DNA from: DASZOC01 sp035550975
GTDB taxonomy: Bacteria > Actinomycetota > CADDZG01 > WHSQ01
DNA: 64,000 bases
Direction of reading: 5' to 3'
NCBI GenBank assembly: GCA_035550975.1
Contig: DASZOC010000078.1
Coordinates: forward strand, 23,054 to 87,053
Part shown: one piece after another, positions 43,343 to 52,269 of the stretch
How positions within the stretch are numbered: the first letter of the stretch is position 1
How the letters are laid out: each line of letters opens with the position of its first letter
The notes under the pieces: generated by a model
Seen by the model: only the letters and a program-made list of their open reading frames with translations
The model's database searches: none
Told to the model about the DNA's origin: nothing
Made by a program: the position numbers and the translations under genes

Positions 43343-44418
43343 TAGTTCACGGTCCAGGTGTCGCCGGTCGACAAGAGCTTCGAGAGGTCACCGGGACCCT
43401 GTGACTCGGCCGCTCGGCGTAGCTGCTGCTCGATACCTTCGCCGTAGACGGGTCGCTCGACGTCGCGGAAGATGCCGATGGGAGTCGGGCCGGTCGGCCC
43501 GTCTGCCACGCGTGACAGCGCGAACGCCAGCGAAGGATCATCACGGTGCTCGTCGTGCACGAGCAGCTTGTCCTCGCCGACGTCTGCAACGTCGACGATC
43601 TCGCAGCGACCGTCTTGCGTCATGCGCACGCCCTTCTCGTTGTTCGCGCCGAACCTGATCGGTTTACCGTGCTCGAGGTAGATGCGGTTCGCACTGCGGC
43701 CCTCTTTGCCGGTAAGAGCGATGAACGCGCCGTCGTTGAAGATGTTGCAGTTCTGGTAGATCTCGACGAACGCGCTCCCCTTGTGTGCCGCGGCGCGCCG
43801 CAGTATCTCCGGCAGGTGCTTGCGCTCGACGTCGAGCGTCCGAGCAGCGAAAGACGCTTCGGCCCCCAGTGCGACCGAGATCGGGTTGAAAGGGTGCTCC
43901 AGCGAGCCCAACGGCGTCGACTTCGTGACCTTCCCGGCCTCGGACGTCGGGGAATACTGACCCTTCGTCAAGCCGTAGATCTGGTTGTTGAACAGCAAGA
44001 TCTTCAGGTTGACGTTGCGCCGCAGCGCATGGATCAGGTGGTTGCCGCCGATCGACAGGCCGTCACCGTCGCCGGTGACGACCCAGACGGACAGGTCGGG
44101 ACGAGCCGTCGCGACACCGGTTGCGATCGCCGGCGCACGGCCGTGGATCCCGTGGATCCCGTAGGTGTTCATGTAGTACGGGAAGCGCGACGAGCACCCG
44201 ATCCCCGAGACCCACACCATCTTCTCGCGCGGGATGCCGAGCTCGGGCATGACGCCCTGTACCGCGGCCATGATCGCGTAGTCGCCACAGCCGGGGCACC
44301 AACGGACCTCTTGGTCCGAGACGAAATCCTCCCGTGTCAGAGTGGCGGTCGCACCCGCCTCGGTGACGCCGCGATCCTTCGTAACGTCGTCGGCAACAGG
44401 CTGTCGGTTCGGCTCCAT
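43342..44418 (-). CDS. korB: 2-oxoacid:ferredoxin oxidoreductase beta subunit (KorB)
   Basis: 358 residues from ATG 44418, which overlaps the korA stop (TGATG); longer frames run into korA. The ThDP/iron-sulfur features are present: WCPGCGDYAI, GIGCSSRFPYYMNTYGIHGIHGRAPA and GDGDGLSIGGNHLIHALRRN. It binds ThDP and, with KorA, oxidises 2-oxoglutarate (or pyruvate) to the acyl-CoA, reducing ferredoxin. A ferredoxin gene lies 2.3 kb upstream in the same direction. Confidence 0.95.
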   Translation of the reverse strand: MEPNRQPVADDVTKDRGVTEAGATATLTREDFVSDQEVRWCPGCGDYAIMAAVQGVMPELGIPREKMVWVSGIGCSSRFPYYMNTYGIHGIHGRAPAIATGVATARPDLSVWVVTGDGDGLSIGGNHLIHALRRNVNLKILLFNNQIYGLTKGQYSPTSEAGKVTKSTPLGSLEHPFNPISVALGAEASFAARTLDVERKHLPEILRRAAAHKGSAFVEIYQNCNIFNDGAFIALTGKEGRSANRIYLEHGKPIRFGANNEKGVRMTQDGRCEIVDVADVGEDKLLVHDEHRDDPSLAFALSRVADGPTGPTPIGIFRDVERPVYGEGIEQQLRRAAESQGPGDLSKLLSTGDTWTVN

Positions 44419-46277
44419 CAGTCCAGTATCTCCAGTAGTCGCGTCTCGAGGTCGCCTGCTCGGAACGGCAGGCCTTTCACCTGGTTGATATTGATCGTGT
44501 CGACGAGGTATTCGCTGCGCAGCAGCTTCGAGAGCTGCCCCATGTTCATCTCGGGCACGACGATCTTGTCGAAGCGACGAAGGACGGCGCCGAGATTCTT
44601 GGGGAACGGATTCAGGTGCTTCAGATGAGCGCGCGCCACCTTCTTGTCCTTCGCACGCAATCTCCGTACGGCAGCACCGATCGCACCGTAGGTAGAGCCC
44701 CACCCGACGATCAGTACCGTCGCGCCCTCGTCCGCGTCGAACTCCAACGGCTCGATGTCTTCCTCGATCGCCTTGATCTTCGCCTGGCGCAGATCGGTCA
44801 TCAGCTGGTGGTTGTCGGGGTCGTAGGAGATGTTCCCGGTCCCGTCCGCCTTCTCGAGGCCGCCGACGCGGTGTTGCAGCCCGGGCGTCCCGGGGATCGC
44901 CCACGGCCGTGCGAGCGTGGTGTCGTCGCGCAGGTAGGGCCAGAACTCGTCGCCGACGTTCGGTTGCGACTGGAACTTCACGGTCAGATCCGGCAGCTTT
45001 TCTATCGCCGGTATCCGCCACGGCTCGGCGCCGTTCGCGAGGTATCCGTCGGACAGCAGGATGACCGGCGTCATGAACTTCAGGGCGATCCGCGTCGCCT
45101 CGATCGCAGCCCAGAAGCAAGAAGACGGCGAGTACGAGGCGACGATCGGCAGCGGCGCTTCGCCGTGACGCCCGTACATCGCGTGGAGGAGGTCCGACTG
45201 CTCGGTCTTCGTCGGCAACCCCGTCGACGGGCCGCCGCGCTGGATGTTCACGATGACCATCGGTAGCTCGAGAGACAGCGCGAGGCCGATCGTCTCCGAT
45301 TTCAGGTCGAGCCCGGGCCCCGACGTGGTCGTCACGCCGATGTGCCCCGAGAACGCGGCGCCGAGGGCCATCCCCGCGGCGGCGATCTCGTCTTCTGCCT
45401 GGACCGTTCGCACCCCGAAGTTCTTGTGACGAGACAGCTCGTGAAGGATGTCGGAGGCGGGAGTGATCGGGTAGCTCCCGAGGAACAACGGCAGCTTCGA
45501 CTGGACGCTGGCTGCGATCAGACCGAACGCGAGCGCCTGGTTGCCGGTGATCCTCCGATAGTTCCCCGGCGCAAGGACCGCCGGCTTGACCGAGTAGGCA
45601 GAGAGCTCGGCCGTCTCGCCGAACGCGTGACCCGCTTTCAGCGCCGCGATGTTCGCCTCCGCGATGTTCGGCTTCTTCGAGAACTTCTTCTCCAGCCACG
45701 CGATGGTCGGTTCCAGCGGTCGCCCGTACATCCACGAGATGACGCCCAACGCGAGCATGTTCTTGGAGCGCTCGGCCTCTTTCTTGTTGACACCGAGGTC
45801 CTTGACGGCTTCGACCGTCAGCTTGGTCATCGGGATCTCGAAGAACTGATAACCCGCAAGGGTGCCGTCCGTCAGCGGGTTCGACGAGTAACCGACCTTC
45901 TCGAGGTTACGCTCGTCGAACGCGTCGGAGTTGACGATCAACAGGCCTCCGGGCATCAGGTCCTTCAGGTGGGCACGGAGGGCGGCCGGGTTCATCGCCA
46001 CGAGGACGTTCGGCTGGTCGCCGGGCGTGAGGATGTCGAAGTCGGCGAAGTGCACCTGGAACGCGGATACGCCGGCGAGCGTTCCGGCAGGCGCACGGAT
46101 CTCGGCGGGATAGTCGGGGAAGGTGGCGAGGTCGTTGCCGAAGATCGCCGAGGCGCTCGTGAAGCGGTCGCCGGTGAGTTGCATGCCGTCACCGGAGTCA
46201 CCGGCGAAGCGGATGACTACCCTGTCCAGCTCGGTACGGCCGGTCGCCGACGCGGGCGCCTCGGCCTGTGCTGCCAT
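44418..46277 (-). CDS. korA: 2-oxoacid:ferredoxin oxidoreductase alpha subunit (KorA)
   Basis: 619 residues, a fused gamma-alpha subunit as in mycobacterial KorA. The N-terminal gamma domain has RFAGDSGDGMQLTGDRF; the alpha part has the substrate motif GSYPITPASDILHEL and TVQAEDEIAAAGMALGAAFSG. It forms a heterodimer or tetramer with KorB in the cytoplasm; the usual substrate in this family branch is 2-oxoglutarate. The ATG is preceded by a ggg-rich site (cagggtgagggc). Confidence 0.95.
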   Translation of the reverse strand: MAAQAEAPASATGRTELDRVVIRFAGDSGDGMQLTGDRFTSASAIFGNDLATFPDYPAEIRAPAGTLAGVSAFQVHFADFDILTPGDQPNVLVAMNPAALRAHLKDLMPGGLLIVNSDAFDERNLEKVGYSSNPLTDGTLAGYQFFEIPMTKLTVEAVKDLGVNKKEAERSKNMLALGVISWMYGRPLEPTIAWLEKKFSKKPNIAEANIAALKAGHAFGETAELSAYSVKPAVLAPGNYRRITGNQALAFGLIAASVQSKLPLFLGSYPITPASDILHELSRHKNFGVRTVQAEDEIAAAGMALGAAFSGHIGVTTTSGPGLDLKSETIGLALSLELPMVIVNIQRGGPSTGLPTKTEQSDLLHAMYGRHGEAPLPIVASYSPSSCFWAAIEATRIALKFMTPVILLSDGYLANGAEPWRIPAIEKLPDLTVKFQSQPNVGDEFWPYLRDDTTLARPWAIPGTPGLQHRVGGLEKADGTGNISYDPDNHQLMTDLRQAKIKAIEEDIEPLEFDADEGATVLIVGWGSTYGAIGAAVRRLRAKDKKVARAHLKHLNPFPKNLGAVLRRFDKIVVPEMNMGQLSKLLRSEYLVDTININQVKGLPFRAGDLETRLLEILD

Positions 46278-46385
46278 CTGTAAGCCCTCACCCTGCTGCT
46301 CGAGAAGTGCTCGGGAGAATCTCGGACGGTCAGCATAACAGCGCAGCGCATTCGTCCGGCGCGAAACAGCAGGTCATGCGGTCGT

Positions 46386-46637
46386 TCAGCTTGCGGTCGG
46401 GAACACCTTGCCCTGCAGGACGCGCGCCGCGACGATCTCTGTGGTTGCGCCTTTGCGGTCGACCACGCCGATCGTCGTCGCGGCACCCTCGCCCGTCACG
46501 GACCCGACTACGCCTATCGCTTCCGAGAACGGATGCTCGGGATCGCCGGTCAGCGCGTAGCGGATCGAGATCTTGCGGCCCAGCAGCGCGCGCCAGCGCT
46601 CGGGTGAATCGGGGGGAAGGCGCTCGAAGTCGGCCAC
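46386..46637 (-). CDS. Small SH3-like domain protein downstream of ferredoxin
   Basis: 83 residues from GTG 46637, the only in-frame start after the ferredoxin stop. The C-terminal part (RKISIRYALTG, AIGVVGSV, TTIGVVDRKGATTEIVAARVLQGK) resembles the small N-terminal module that precedes GNAT acetyltransferases beside ferredoxin genes in many actinobacteria, here without the acetyltransferase. The role is unknown. The start is uncertain because no strong ribosome site is visible. Confidence 0.55.
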   Translation of the reverse strand: MADFERLPPDSPERWRALLGRKISIRYALTGDPEHPFSEAIGVVGSVTGEGAATTIGVVDRKGATTEIVAARVLQGKVFPTAS

Positions 46638-46693
46638 CTCGTCAACTGGGCCGCGTCGACCTCGGAAAGCGCGACTGTGTGCAGAAAGAAGCG

Positions 46694-46993
46694 TTACTCG
46701 CCGCGCTCTTCGGCCGGGGCGTAGGGGCTCTCCATGGCGCCACCGGATGCGTCCGGATGGTCCACGAACCACTGCGCGTTGGCAGCCGTGTACGAGGCCC
46801 ACTCGGCGGGCACGTTGTCGCCCGGGAAGATCGCGTCGACCGGACAGGCAGGAAGACAAGCGTCGCAGTCGACGCACTCCTCGGGGTGGATGAAGAGCTG
46901 CTCCTCGCCCTCGTAGATGCAGTCGACGGGGCACTCGTCGACGCACGCGCGGTCTTTGACGCCGATGCAGGGCTCCGCGATGACGTACGTCAT
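46694..46993 (-). CDS. fdxA: 7Fe ferredoxin (FdxA type)
   Basis: 99 residues from ATG 46993, closely matching mycobacterial FdxA in layout. The N-terminal cluster region has C9, C17, C21 and C25 (EPCIGVKDRACVDECPVDC), and the second has C40, C43, C46 and C50 (CVDCDACLPAC). It is the likely electron acceptor of KorAB encoded just downstream. An AGGAGG site lies 13-18 bases upstream of the ATG. Confidence 0.93.
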   Translation of the reverse strand: MTYVIAEPCIGVKDRACVDECPVDCIYEGEEQLFIHPEECVDCDACLPACPVDAIFPGDNVPAEWASYTAANAQWFVDHPDASGGAMESPYAPAEERGE

Positions 46994-47082
46994 GTCTCTA
47001 AGCCTTCCTCCTAGCGTGTAGCTCGTCGGGGGCATGATACCCAGGGCTACACGACACAAAAAGGCCTTGTGCCCAGGTGAAA

Positions 47083-47484
47083 TCAGGTGTCGTCCGGGAC
47101 GATCTCGTTGACGAAGACGATGCTGCGATCGTCACAGGTGGACATCCGTATCTGGATCGCCGCGAGCTTCTTGCCCCTGCGGAGGTAGAGCTCGGCTTCG
47201 AAACCCTCGTTGTCGCTCTGGATGACCTCGTAGCCGCCCTTGTCGACCGCGTCTTCGTAGAAGGCGAGCGCTCCGGCGACCGACAGCGGGACGTTGATGG
47301 CGGTGATGAACCCACCGCGCTCTCTCTGGGCGCGGCTGATCTCGGCTCCATCCGGCACGAAGATCTCCGGCACCACGGATTCCTTCCGCCCCGGCTCCGG
47401 CGTAGGAAGCCCGCAGGTGCCGGAGAGCCCTTCTGGGTCGTCCGCCGGCTGGCTCTCGTCGCACCCCGCCAACAGGACCAGCAC
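47083..47484 (-). CDS. Lipoprotein, 'DNEGFEAE' family member B
   Basis: About 133 residues. GTG 47484 gives only seven residues before the lipobox Cys in LVLLAGCDE; the in-frame sequence upstream (RKKQPATRAAAVALVLVLLAGC) is a far better signal peptide but has no ATG/GTG/TTG, so the true start is unclear. The mature part has GGFITAI, YEVIQSDNEGFEAELYLRRGK and a Cys in RMSTCDDR. It is a paralogue of the protein at 52269-52700, which lies at the other end of the ABC cassette. Function unknown. Confidence 0.7.
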   Translation of the reverse strand: MLVLLAGCDESQPADDPEGLSGTCGLPTPEPGRKESVVPEIFVPDGAEISRAQRERGGFITAINVPLSVAGALAFYEDAVDKGGYEVIQSDNEGFEAELYLRRGKKLAAIQIRMSTCDDRSIVFVNEIVPDDT

Positions 47485-47503
47485 GAGCGCGACAGCCGCG
47501 GCC

Positions 47504-48325
47504 CTAGTCGCCGGTTGCTTCTTTCTTCATGTACCGGAGCGCGCCGCTGCGACGAGCTACCGCGATCGCCACATCGGGAGAGATCGCGTGCACGGCTCCG
47601 GCGACCTTCGTCAGCGGCGGCCCCACGACAAAGTGCGCACGGTTGGCCTCGATCGAGCGCATCGTCTCTTCGGCCACCCTCGTCGGCGTCACCGGCTTCA
47701 GGGCGGGTGGTGGATCCCCCGCGTCGACGAGCGCCACGCGGTCGGCGAACATCCCGGCATCCGAAACGTACGACGGACAGACGACGGAGACCTCGACCCC
47801 TTGCGTCGCCATCTCCGCACGCAACGACCACGAGAAGCCGACGACGCCATGCTTCGTCGCCGAATACACGGTCGCGTAGGGACGTGCAACCACGCCCGCA
47901 GCCGACGCGATGTTGCAGATGTGCCCGCGCCGACGCGCGACCATCCCGGGCAGGACGATGCGCGAGAGCTGTATGACCGACGTGAGGTTGACGCCGACGA
48001 CGCGGTCGATCTCGTCGGCATCGAGCTCGTGCGAATAACCGGTGATCTCGAGCCCCGCGTTGTTCACGAGGATGTCGATCGGGCCGAGCTCGTTGGTCGT
48101 GCGGTCGACGAGTCGGTGTAACGCCGCGCGATCGGCGACATCCGTCACGACCGCGACGACGTTCACGCCCCGTTCTCGCAGCCGAGCTGCGACCTCCTCG
48201 AGCTCGGGTTCCGAACGGGCTGCCAGCGCGATGTGCGCGCCGCGGCGAGCCAGCGCATCGGCGATGTGGACGCCGAGCCCGCGGGATCCGCCCGTCACGA
48301 TCGCCACCGATTCACGCAACTCCAT
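47504..48325 (-). CDS. Short-chain dehydrogenase/reductase
   Basis: 273 residues from ATG 48325. Classic SDR features: TGGSRGLG cofactor loop, NNAG in LVNNAGLEITG, catalytic Ser in NIASAAG, and YSATK. A basic residue after the glycine motif (AARSEPE) suggests NADP(H). It starts 11 bases from the stop of the ABC permease gene and is part of the cassette, so its substrate may be the imported compound or a product of it. Confidence 0.9.
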   Translation of the reverse strand: MELRESVAIVTGGSRGLGVHIADALARRGAHIALAARSEPELEEVAARLRERGVNVVAVVTDVADRAALHRLVDRTTNELGPIDILVNNAGLEITGYSHELDADEIDRVVGVNLTSVIQLSRIVLPGMVARRRGHICNIASAAGVVARPYATVYSATKHGVVGFSWSLRAEMATQGVEVSVVCPSYVSDAGMFADRVALVDAGDPPPALKPVTPTRVAEETMRSIEANRAHFVVGPPLTKVAGAVHAISPDVAIAVARRSGALRYMKKEATGD

Positions 48326-48336
48326 CACTCACCCCC

Positions 48337-49179
48337 TCAGACCAGGCGCCAGCGCCGCGCCAGCCGATACATCACGAAGATGATGCACGCCGTTGCGACG
48401 AACATCGTCAGCGTCATCATCGACGCATAACCGAAGCGGAAGTACCGGAACGCGGTCCGGTAGACGTAGAGCGGCAGGTACGTGGTCGCATAACGCGGTC
48501 CTCCGTCGGTCAGAACGAGTGCAGGCACGAAGTTCACCTGGAGGCTCAGGACGACGTCGCGTAGCGCCAGCAGGGCGATGATCGGCGCCATGAGGGGAAG
48601 GGTCACCTTCCGCAACGTCCACCACGGCGACGCTCCGTCTACCGCGGCAGCCTCGTAGAGGGAGCCGGGGATCACGCGGCGCGCCGCCAGCGCTATGACG
48701 AAGGCCTCACCGATCTGGAACGCGCCCATCAACGCGATCCCGATGCGGGCTCCCCACGGGTCGGTCAACAGATCCGGTGCTGCCCCACCCAGCAAGAGGG
48801 GTATCGGGCCGTAGACAGGGTTCAACAACCACAGCCACAGCAGCGCGTACGCGGCCTCGGGCACGACGGAGGGAAGGAACGCGATCGCTCGCGCCGCGCC
48901 TACCCCGCGGGAACGCCGGTGGAGCAGCAAGGCGAATCCGACCGCTGCGACCAACCTGAGGGGCACGGCGAGAACGACGTAGATAGCCGAGTTGCCGAGC
49001 GACCGCCAGAACGCGGCATCGTCCACTAGGCGCCCGAGGTTGTCCAGACCCGTGAAGCGCGGCGGCTCGATCGCCGTGAACTGCGTGAACGCGAGATAGA
49101 TCGCGGCGATCGCGGGGGCAACGACCAACAGCACCAACCCGGCGAGGAAGGGGGCCGCGAGGATGCCGGACCGGCGCAT
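48337..49179 (-). CDS. ABC sugar permease (MalF/UgpA type)
   Basis: 280 residues from ATG 49179, overlapping the ATPase stop (TGATG). Six membrane helices are visible. The EAA cytoplasmic loop that contacts the ATPase is EAAAVDGASPWWTLRKVTLPL. It is the first of two permeases, the partner being at 51466-52269. Type by loop and length: carbohydrate-uptake CUT1 family. Confidence 0.93.
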   Translation of the reverse strand: MRRSGILAAPFLAGLVLLVVAPAIAAIYLAFTQFTAIEPPRFTGLDNLGRLVDDAAFWRSLGNSAIYVVLAVPLRLVAAVGFALLLHRRSRGVGAARAIAFLPSVVPEAAYALLWLWLLNPVYGPIPLLLGGAAPDLLTDPWGARIGIALMGAFQIGEAFVIALAARRVIPGSLYEAAAVDGASPWWTLRKVTLPLMAPIIALLALRDVVLSLQVNFVPALVLTDGGPRYATTYLPLYVYRTAFRYFRFGYASMMTLTMFVATACIIFVMYRLARRWRLV

Positions 49180-50189
49180 CACGGCCTCGCCTTCCCGTCG
49201 GCGTTGAACGCGTACACATCGGTGTCGTCGTAGTCCAGGCCCGTCGTGGCGTGGAGCCCCGGGGCCTGCGGTACCGGCGAGCGCGCCAGCAAGACCTCGT
49301 CGCCGACCGCGACGTGGACGATCACCTCGTGACCCAAGGCGTCTTCGTGTACGACGCGTCCCTGCAGCCGTCCGGCGCCGTCGGGCGTGATCCTCACGTG
49401 CTCCGGACGGAGCCCGGCGAAACCGTCTCCGGCCCCGAGCAATCCCGCGGGGACGACGTTCATCGGCGGCGTCCCGATGAACCGCGCCACGAAGGTCGAT
49501 GCGGGCCGCGCGTAGATGTCGGCCGGCGCCGCGAATTGCTCGACGCGGCCCCCGCGGAGGATCGCGACGCGGTCGCCCATCGTCAATGCCTCGGTCTGAT
49601 CGTGGGTGACGTAGAGCGTCGTGGTCTCCAGGCGTCGCTGCAGCGCTCGGATCTCCGAGCGCATGAACGTTCGCAGCTCCGCGTCCAGGTCCGACAGCGG
49701 TTCGTCCAGCAAGAACGCCGCCGGAGACCGGACGATCGCCCGCGCGAGCGCGACCCGCTGCCGCTCACCACCGGAGAGCTGCGCCGGTCGGCGGTCGAGC
49801 GCGTCTCTTATCCCCATCAACATCGCGGCGTTGTCGACCTTCGTCGCGACCTGATCCTTCGGCTGGCGCCTCGCGAGCAGGCCGAAGCCGATGTTGTCGC
49901 GCACCGAGAGATGCGGGAACAACGCGTACTCCTGGAACACCATCGCAACGTCGCGCTCGCCGGGAGGAAGGTCCGTCACATCGCTTCCACCGACGTCGAT
50001 GCGGCCGGAGTCGGGATGCTCTAGCCCCGCGACACAGCGCAGCAGCGTCGTCTTGCCGGACCCGGAAGGGCCGACGACGACGACGAGCTCGCCATCATGC
50101 GCCTCGAGGTCGATCCCGCTCAGCGCTCGCACGGGCTCGTGGCGGCGAACGCGATACGTCTTCGATACGGCCTCGACGAAGATGCTCAA
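49179..50189 (-). CDS. ABC transporter ATPase (UgpC/MalK type)
   Basis: 336 residues from a TTG overlapping the binding-protein stop (TTGA). Walker A is GPSGSGKTT, the Q-loop VFQEYALFPH, signature LSGGERQR, Walker B FLLDEPLSDLD and H-loop VTHDQ. A C-terminal OB-type (TOBE) regulatory domain follows at ~235-330, as in MalK/UgpC. It powers the adjacent CUT1 permeases. Confidence 0.95.
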   Translation of the reverse strand: MSIFVEAVSKTYRVRRHEPVRALSGIDLEAHDGELVVVVGPSGSGKTTLLRCVAGLEHPDSGRIDVGGSDVTDLPPGERDVAMVFQEYALFPHLSVRDNIGFGLLARRQPKDQVATKVDNAAMLMGIRDALDRRPAQLSGGERQRVALARAIVRSPAAFLLDEPLSDLDAELRTFMRSEIRALQRRLETTTLYVTHDQTEALTMGDRVAILRGGRVEQFAAPADIYARPASTFVARFIGTPPMNVVPAGLLGAGDGFAGLRPEHVRITPDGAGRLQGRVVHEDALGHEVIVHVAVGDEVLLARSPVPQAPGLHATTGLDYDDTDVYAFNADGKARP

Positions 50190-51466
50190 GGGAGCTGTTC
50201 CGCACCTTCAGCGAACAACGGCGCGGTTGCCGCGTTCAACTCTTCGATGAACCGATCGACCGTGTAGGACGTGTCGTAGAACGCGCGGGTCAGATACTCC
50301 TCCGCGACATCTTCTATCTCGGGCCACGTCGGTATCACCGGTGTACGGCGAAGGGTGCTCACGGCGTCCAGGAACACCTGTGCGTTGCGAGGAGGTTGCG
50401 TGGGATCCAGAAAGGCTCCCGAAGACGACACCGACCTGAGCGACGGAACCGTTCTGCCGGCAAGGGCGGCTAGCGTCTGGCCCTGCTCACCCGCTGCGAA
50501 GGCGACGAAGTCCGCAGCCGCCTCGACGTTCGTCCCCGTAGATATGCAATAGGCGTCGGAGTGCAGGATGCCGACCTGCTCGCGGCTGACCGGCAACGGC
50601 CCCACGTCCCAGTTGAGACCCCGCACCTCCCTGAACGCCGGCGTGTCGCGCCGCGACGAGAGCAACATGCCGAGCTTGCCGGTGACGAAACGCGTCTCGA
50701 GGTCCTGCGCGCCGATCTCTCGCTCGGTCGGGATCAGCTCGTCATGCGCCATGCGCACCACGAACTCGACCGCCTGGCGCGCTGCGGGCATCTCGAGGGT
50801 GAATCGCGTCGGCTCGTCCAGGTCGTCGACGATGTCGCCACCGTTCGACCACACGAAAGGAGCGACACGGATGATCGACGGCTCTATCCCCACACCGCGC
50901 ACGTCGCCCCGCGTGAGTGCCTCCGCTGTGGCGCGGAACTCCTCCCACGTCCAGCCGGCGCGCGGTTCGTCGACGCCCGCGCGCTGGAACAGGTCGACGT
51001 TGTAGTAGGTGACGAGAGACGAGACGTTCTGCGGCATGCACTGCAGCTCACCGGACAGCGAGAACGCCTCGACCGGCGCCTCGTAGTAGTCGCCGAGGTC
51101 GACCCCGCGCTCCTCGAGCAGATCCCCGATCGGCTGCACCGCGCCGCGCGCGACGAACTGCGAGTACTCGCGGAAGTTGACGAGGAACACGTCCGGGGGA
51201 TCGCCTGCGGCGAAAGACGTCGCGAGCTTCGTCAGGTGGTCGTCCTTCTCCGCCACCTGGACCAGCTCGACGTCGCTGCCGGCATGGTCGTTCTCGTACG
51301 CCTGGACGATCGCGCGGTAGGCGGCCGTCTCCTCGCGCTCTCCCGACACCTGCAACGTGATCGCAGACGGGTCGCCGGGCGTACCGCGCTCCGCTCCGGT
51401 CGTCTCGTTGGAACAACCGGCGACGACCAGCAACACGGCGGCGAGACATGCGATCGGCGTCCGCAT
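50186..51466 (-). CDS. Extracellular solute-binding lipoprotein
   Basis: 426 residues from ATG 51466. The lipobox is LVVAGC (C18). The body is a two-lobe family 1 binding protein: SGEREETAAYRAIVQAYEND, GDPPDVFLVNFREYSQFVARGAVQPI, and a C-terminal hinge region. By cassette type it binds a sugar or glycerol-phosphate-like ligand. It overlaps the permease (TGATG) and ATPase (TTGA) genes, so all components are made together. Confidence 0.93.
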   Translation of the reverse strand: MRTPIACLAAVLLVVAGCSNETTGAERGTPGDPSAITLQVSGEREETAAYRAIVQAYENDHAGSDVELVQVAEKDDHLTKLATSFAAGDPPDVFLVNFREYSQFVARGAVQPIGDLLEERGVDLGDYYEAPVEAFSLSGELQCMPQNVSSLVTYYNVDLFQRAGVDEPRAGWTWEEFRATAEALTRGDVRGVGIEPSIIRVAPFVWSNGGDIVDDLDEPTRFTLEMPAARQAVEFVVRMAHDELIPTEREIGAQDLETRFVTGKLGMLLSSRRDTPAFREVRGLNWDVGPLPVSREQVGILHSDAYCISTGTNVEAAADFVAFAAGEQGQTLAALAGRTVPSLRSVSSSGAFLDPTQPPRNAQVFLDAVSTLRRTPVIPTWPEIEDVAEEYLTRAFYDTSYTVDRFIEELNAATAPLFAEGAEQLP

Positions 51467-52269
51467 CACACCTCCAGGGCTCTGGTGAAGAACGTCCGTT
51501 GCACCAGCAGGAACGCCACGACCGGCGGGACGGTCGCGATGATCGCGGCCGCCATCAGCAGCGGATGGTTCGTCGGCTCCAGCGTCTGCAACGCTCGCAG
51601 CGCAAGCGGGACCGTCGCGCGTTCCTCCGTCGAGATATAGATCAGCGGGTCGACGAAGTTCGACCAGTGCCAGATGAAAGCCAGCACCGCCACTGCGAAC
51701 GTGGCTCCGCGCCCTAGCGGAAAAGCGACGCGTCGCCAGGCGGCGAAGGGAGTCAAGCCCTCCAGAGCTGCGGCTTCGAATAGGGCCTTCGGGATGCGTG
51801 CGTAGACGAGCGCGAACAGCAGGACGTAGAACGGCGTGGTCGCCATCAGGGCGGGCGCGATCAGCGGCACGAGCGTGTCGGTCAACCCGAGCCACCGGAA
51901 GCCGACGAACCTCGGGATCCACAGCGAGGTCGCCGGCATCACCAGCGCGAGGAAGCTCCCCGCGAGCAGAGCGGTGCGCAGCCGCGGGCCGGAGGACACG
52001 ATCGCGAAACCGGCCCACGAACCGACGAGGACCGTCAGCGGAACCGCGATCGTGACGACGATCAGCGAGTTCACCACGAAGTCCCACAAGGGGATGAACC
52101 CGAACACCGACCGGAAGTTCGCCCACCGGACCGGGTCCGGGATCCACTCGAACCCGTCGGGTGGGGGCAACCCGGGAGTGCGGATCGCGCCGAGCACCAT
52201 GAACACCAGCGGCAGCGCGAACACCGCGCAACCGAGGATGATGGCCGTGCTGCGAGCCAGACGGCGCAT
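51466..52269 (-). CDS. ABC sugar permease (MalG/UgpE type)
   Basis: 267 residues from ATG 52269, which overlaps the stop of lipoprotein A (TGATG). Six membrane helices; the EAA loop is EAAALEGLTPFAAWRRVAFPLGRG. It is the second subunit of the CUT1 transport channel, encoded before the binding protein. Confidence 0.92.
   Translation of the reverse strand: MRRLARSTAIILGCAVFALPLVFMVLGAIRTPGLPPPDGFEWIPDPVRWANFRSVFGFIPLWDFVVNSLIVVTIAVPLTVLVGSWAGFAIVSSGPRLRTALLAGSFLALVMPATSLWIPRFVGFRWLGLTDTLVPLIAPALMATTPFYVLLFALVYARIPKALFEAAALEGLTPFAAWRRVAFPLGRGATFAVAVLAFIWHWSNFVDPLIYISTEERATVPLALRALQTLEPTNHPLLMAAAIIATVPPVVAFLLVQRTFFTRALEV

Noticed and set aside
47040..47082. Terminator after lipoprotein B (CACAAGGCCTTTTTGTG)
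   Set aside because: Only a five-pair stem by eye; too weak to list as a terminator.
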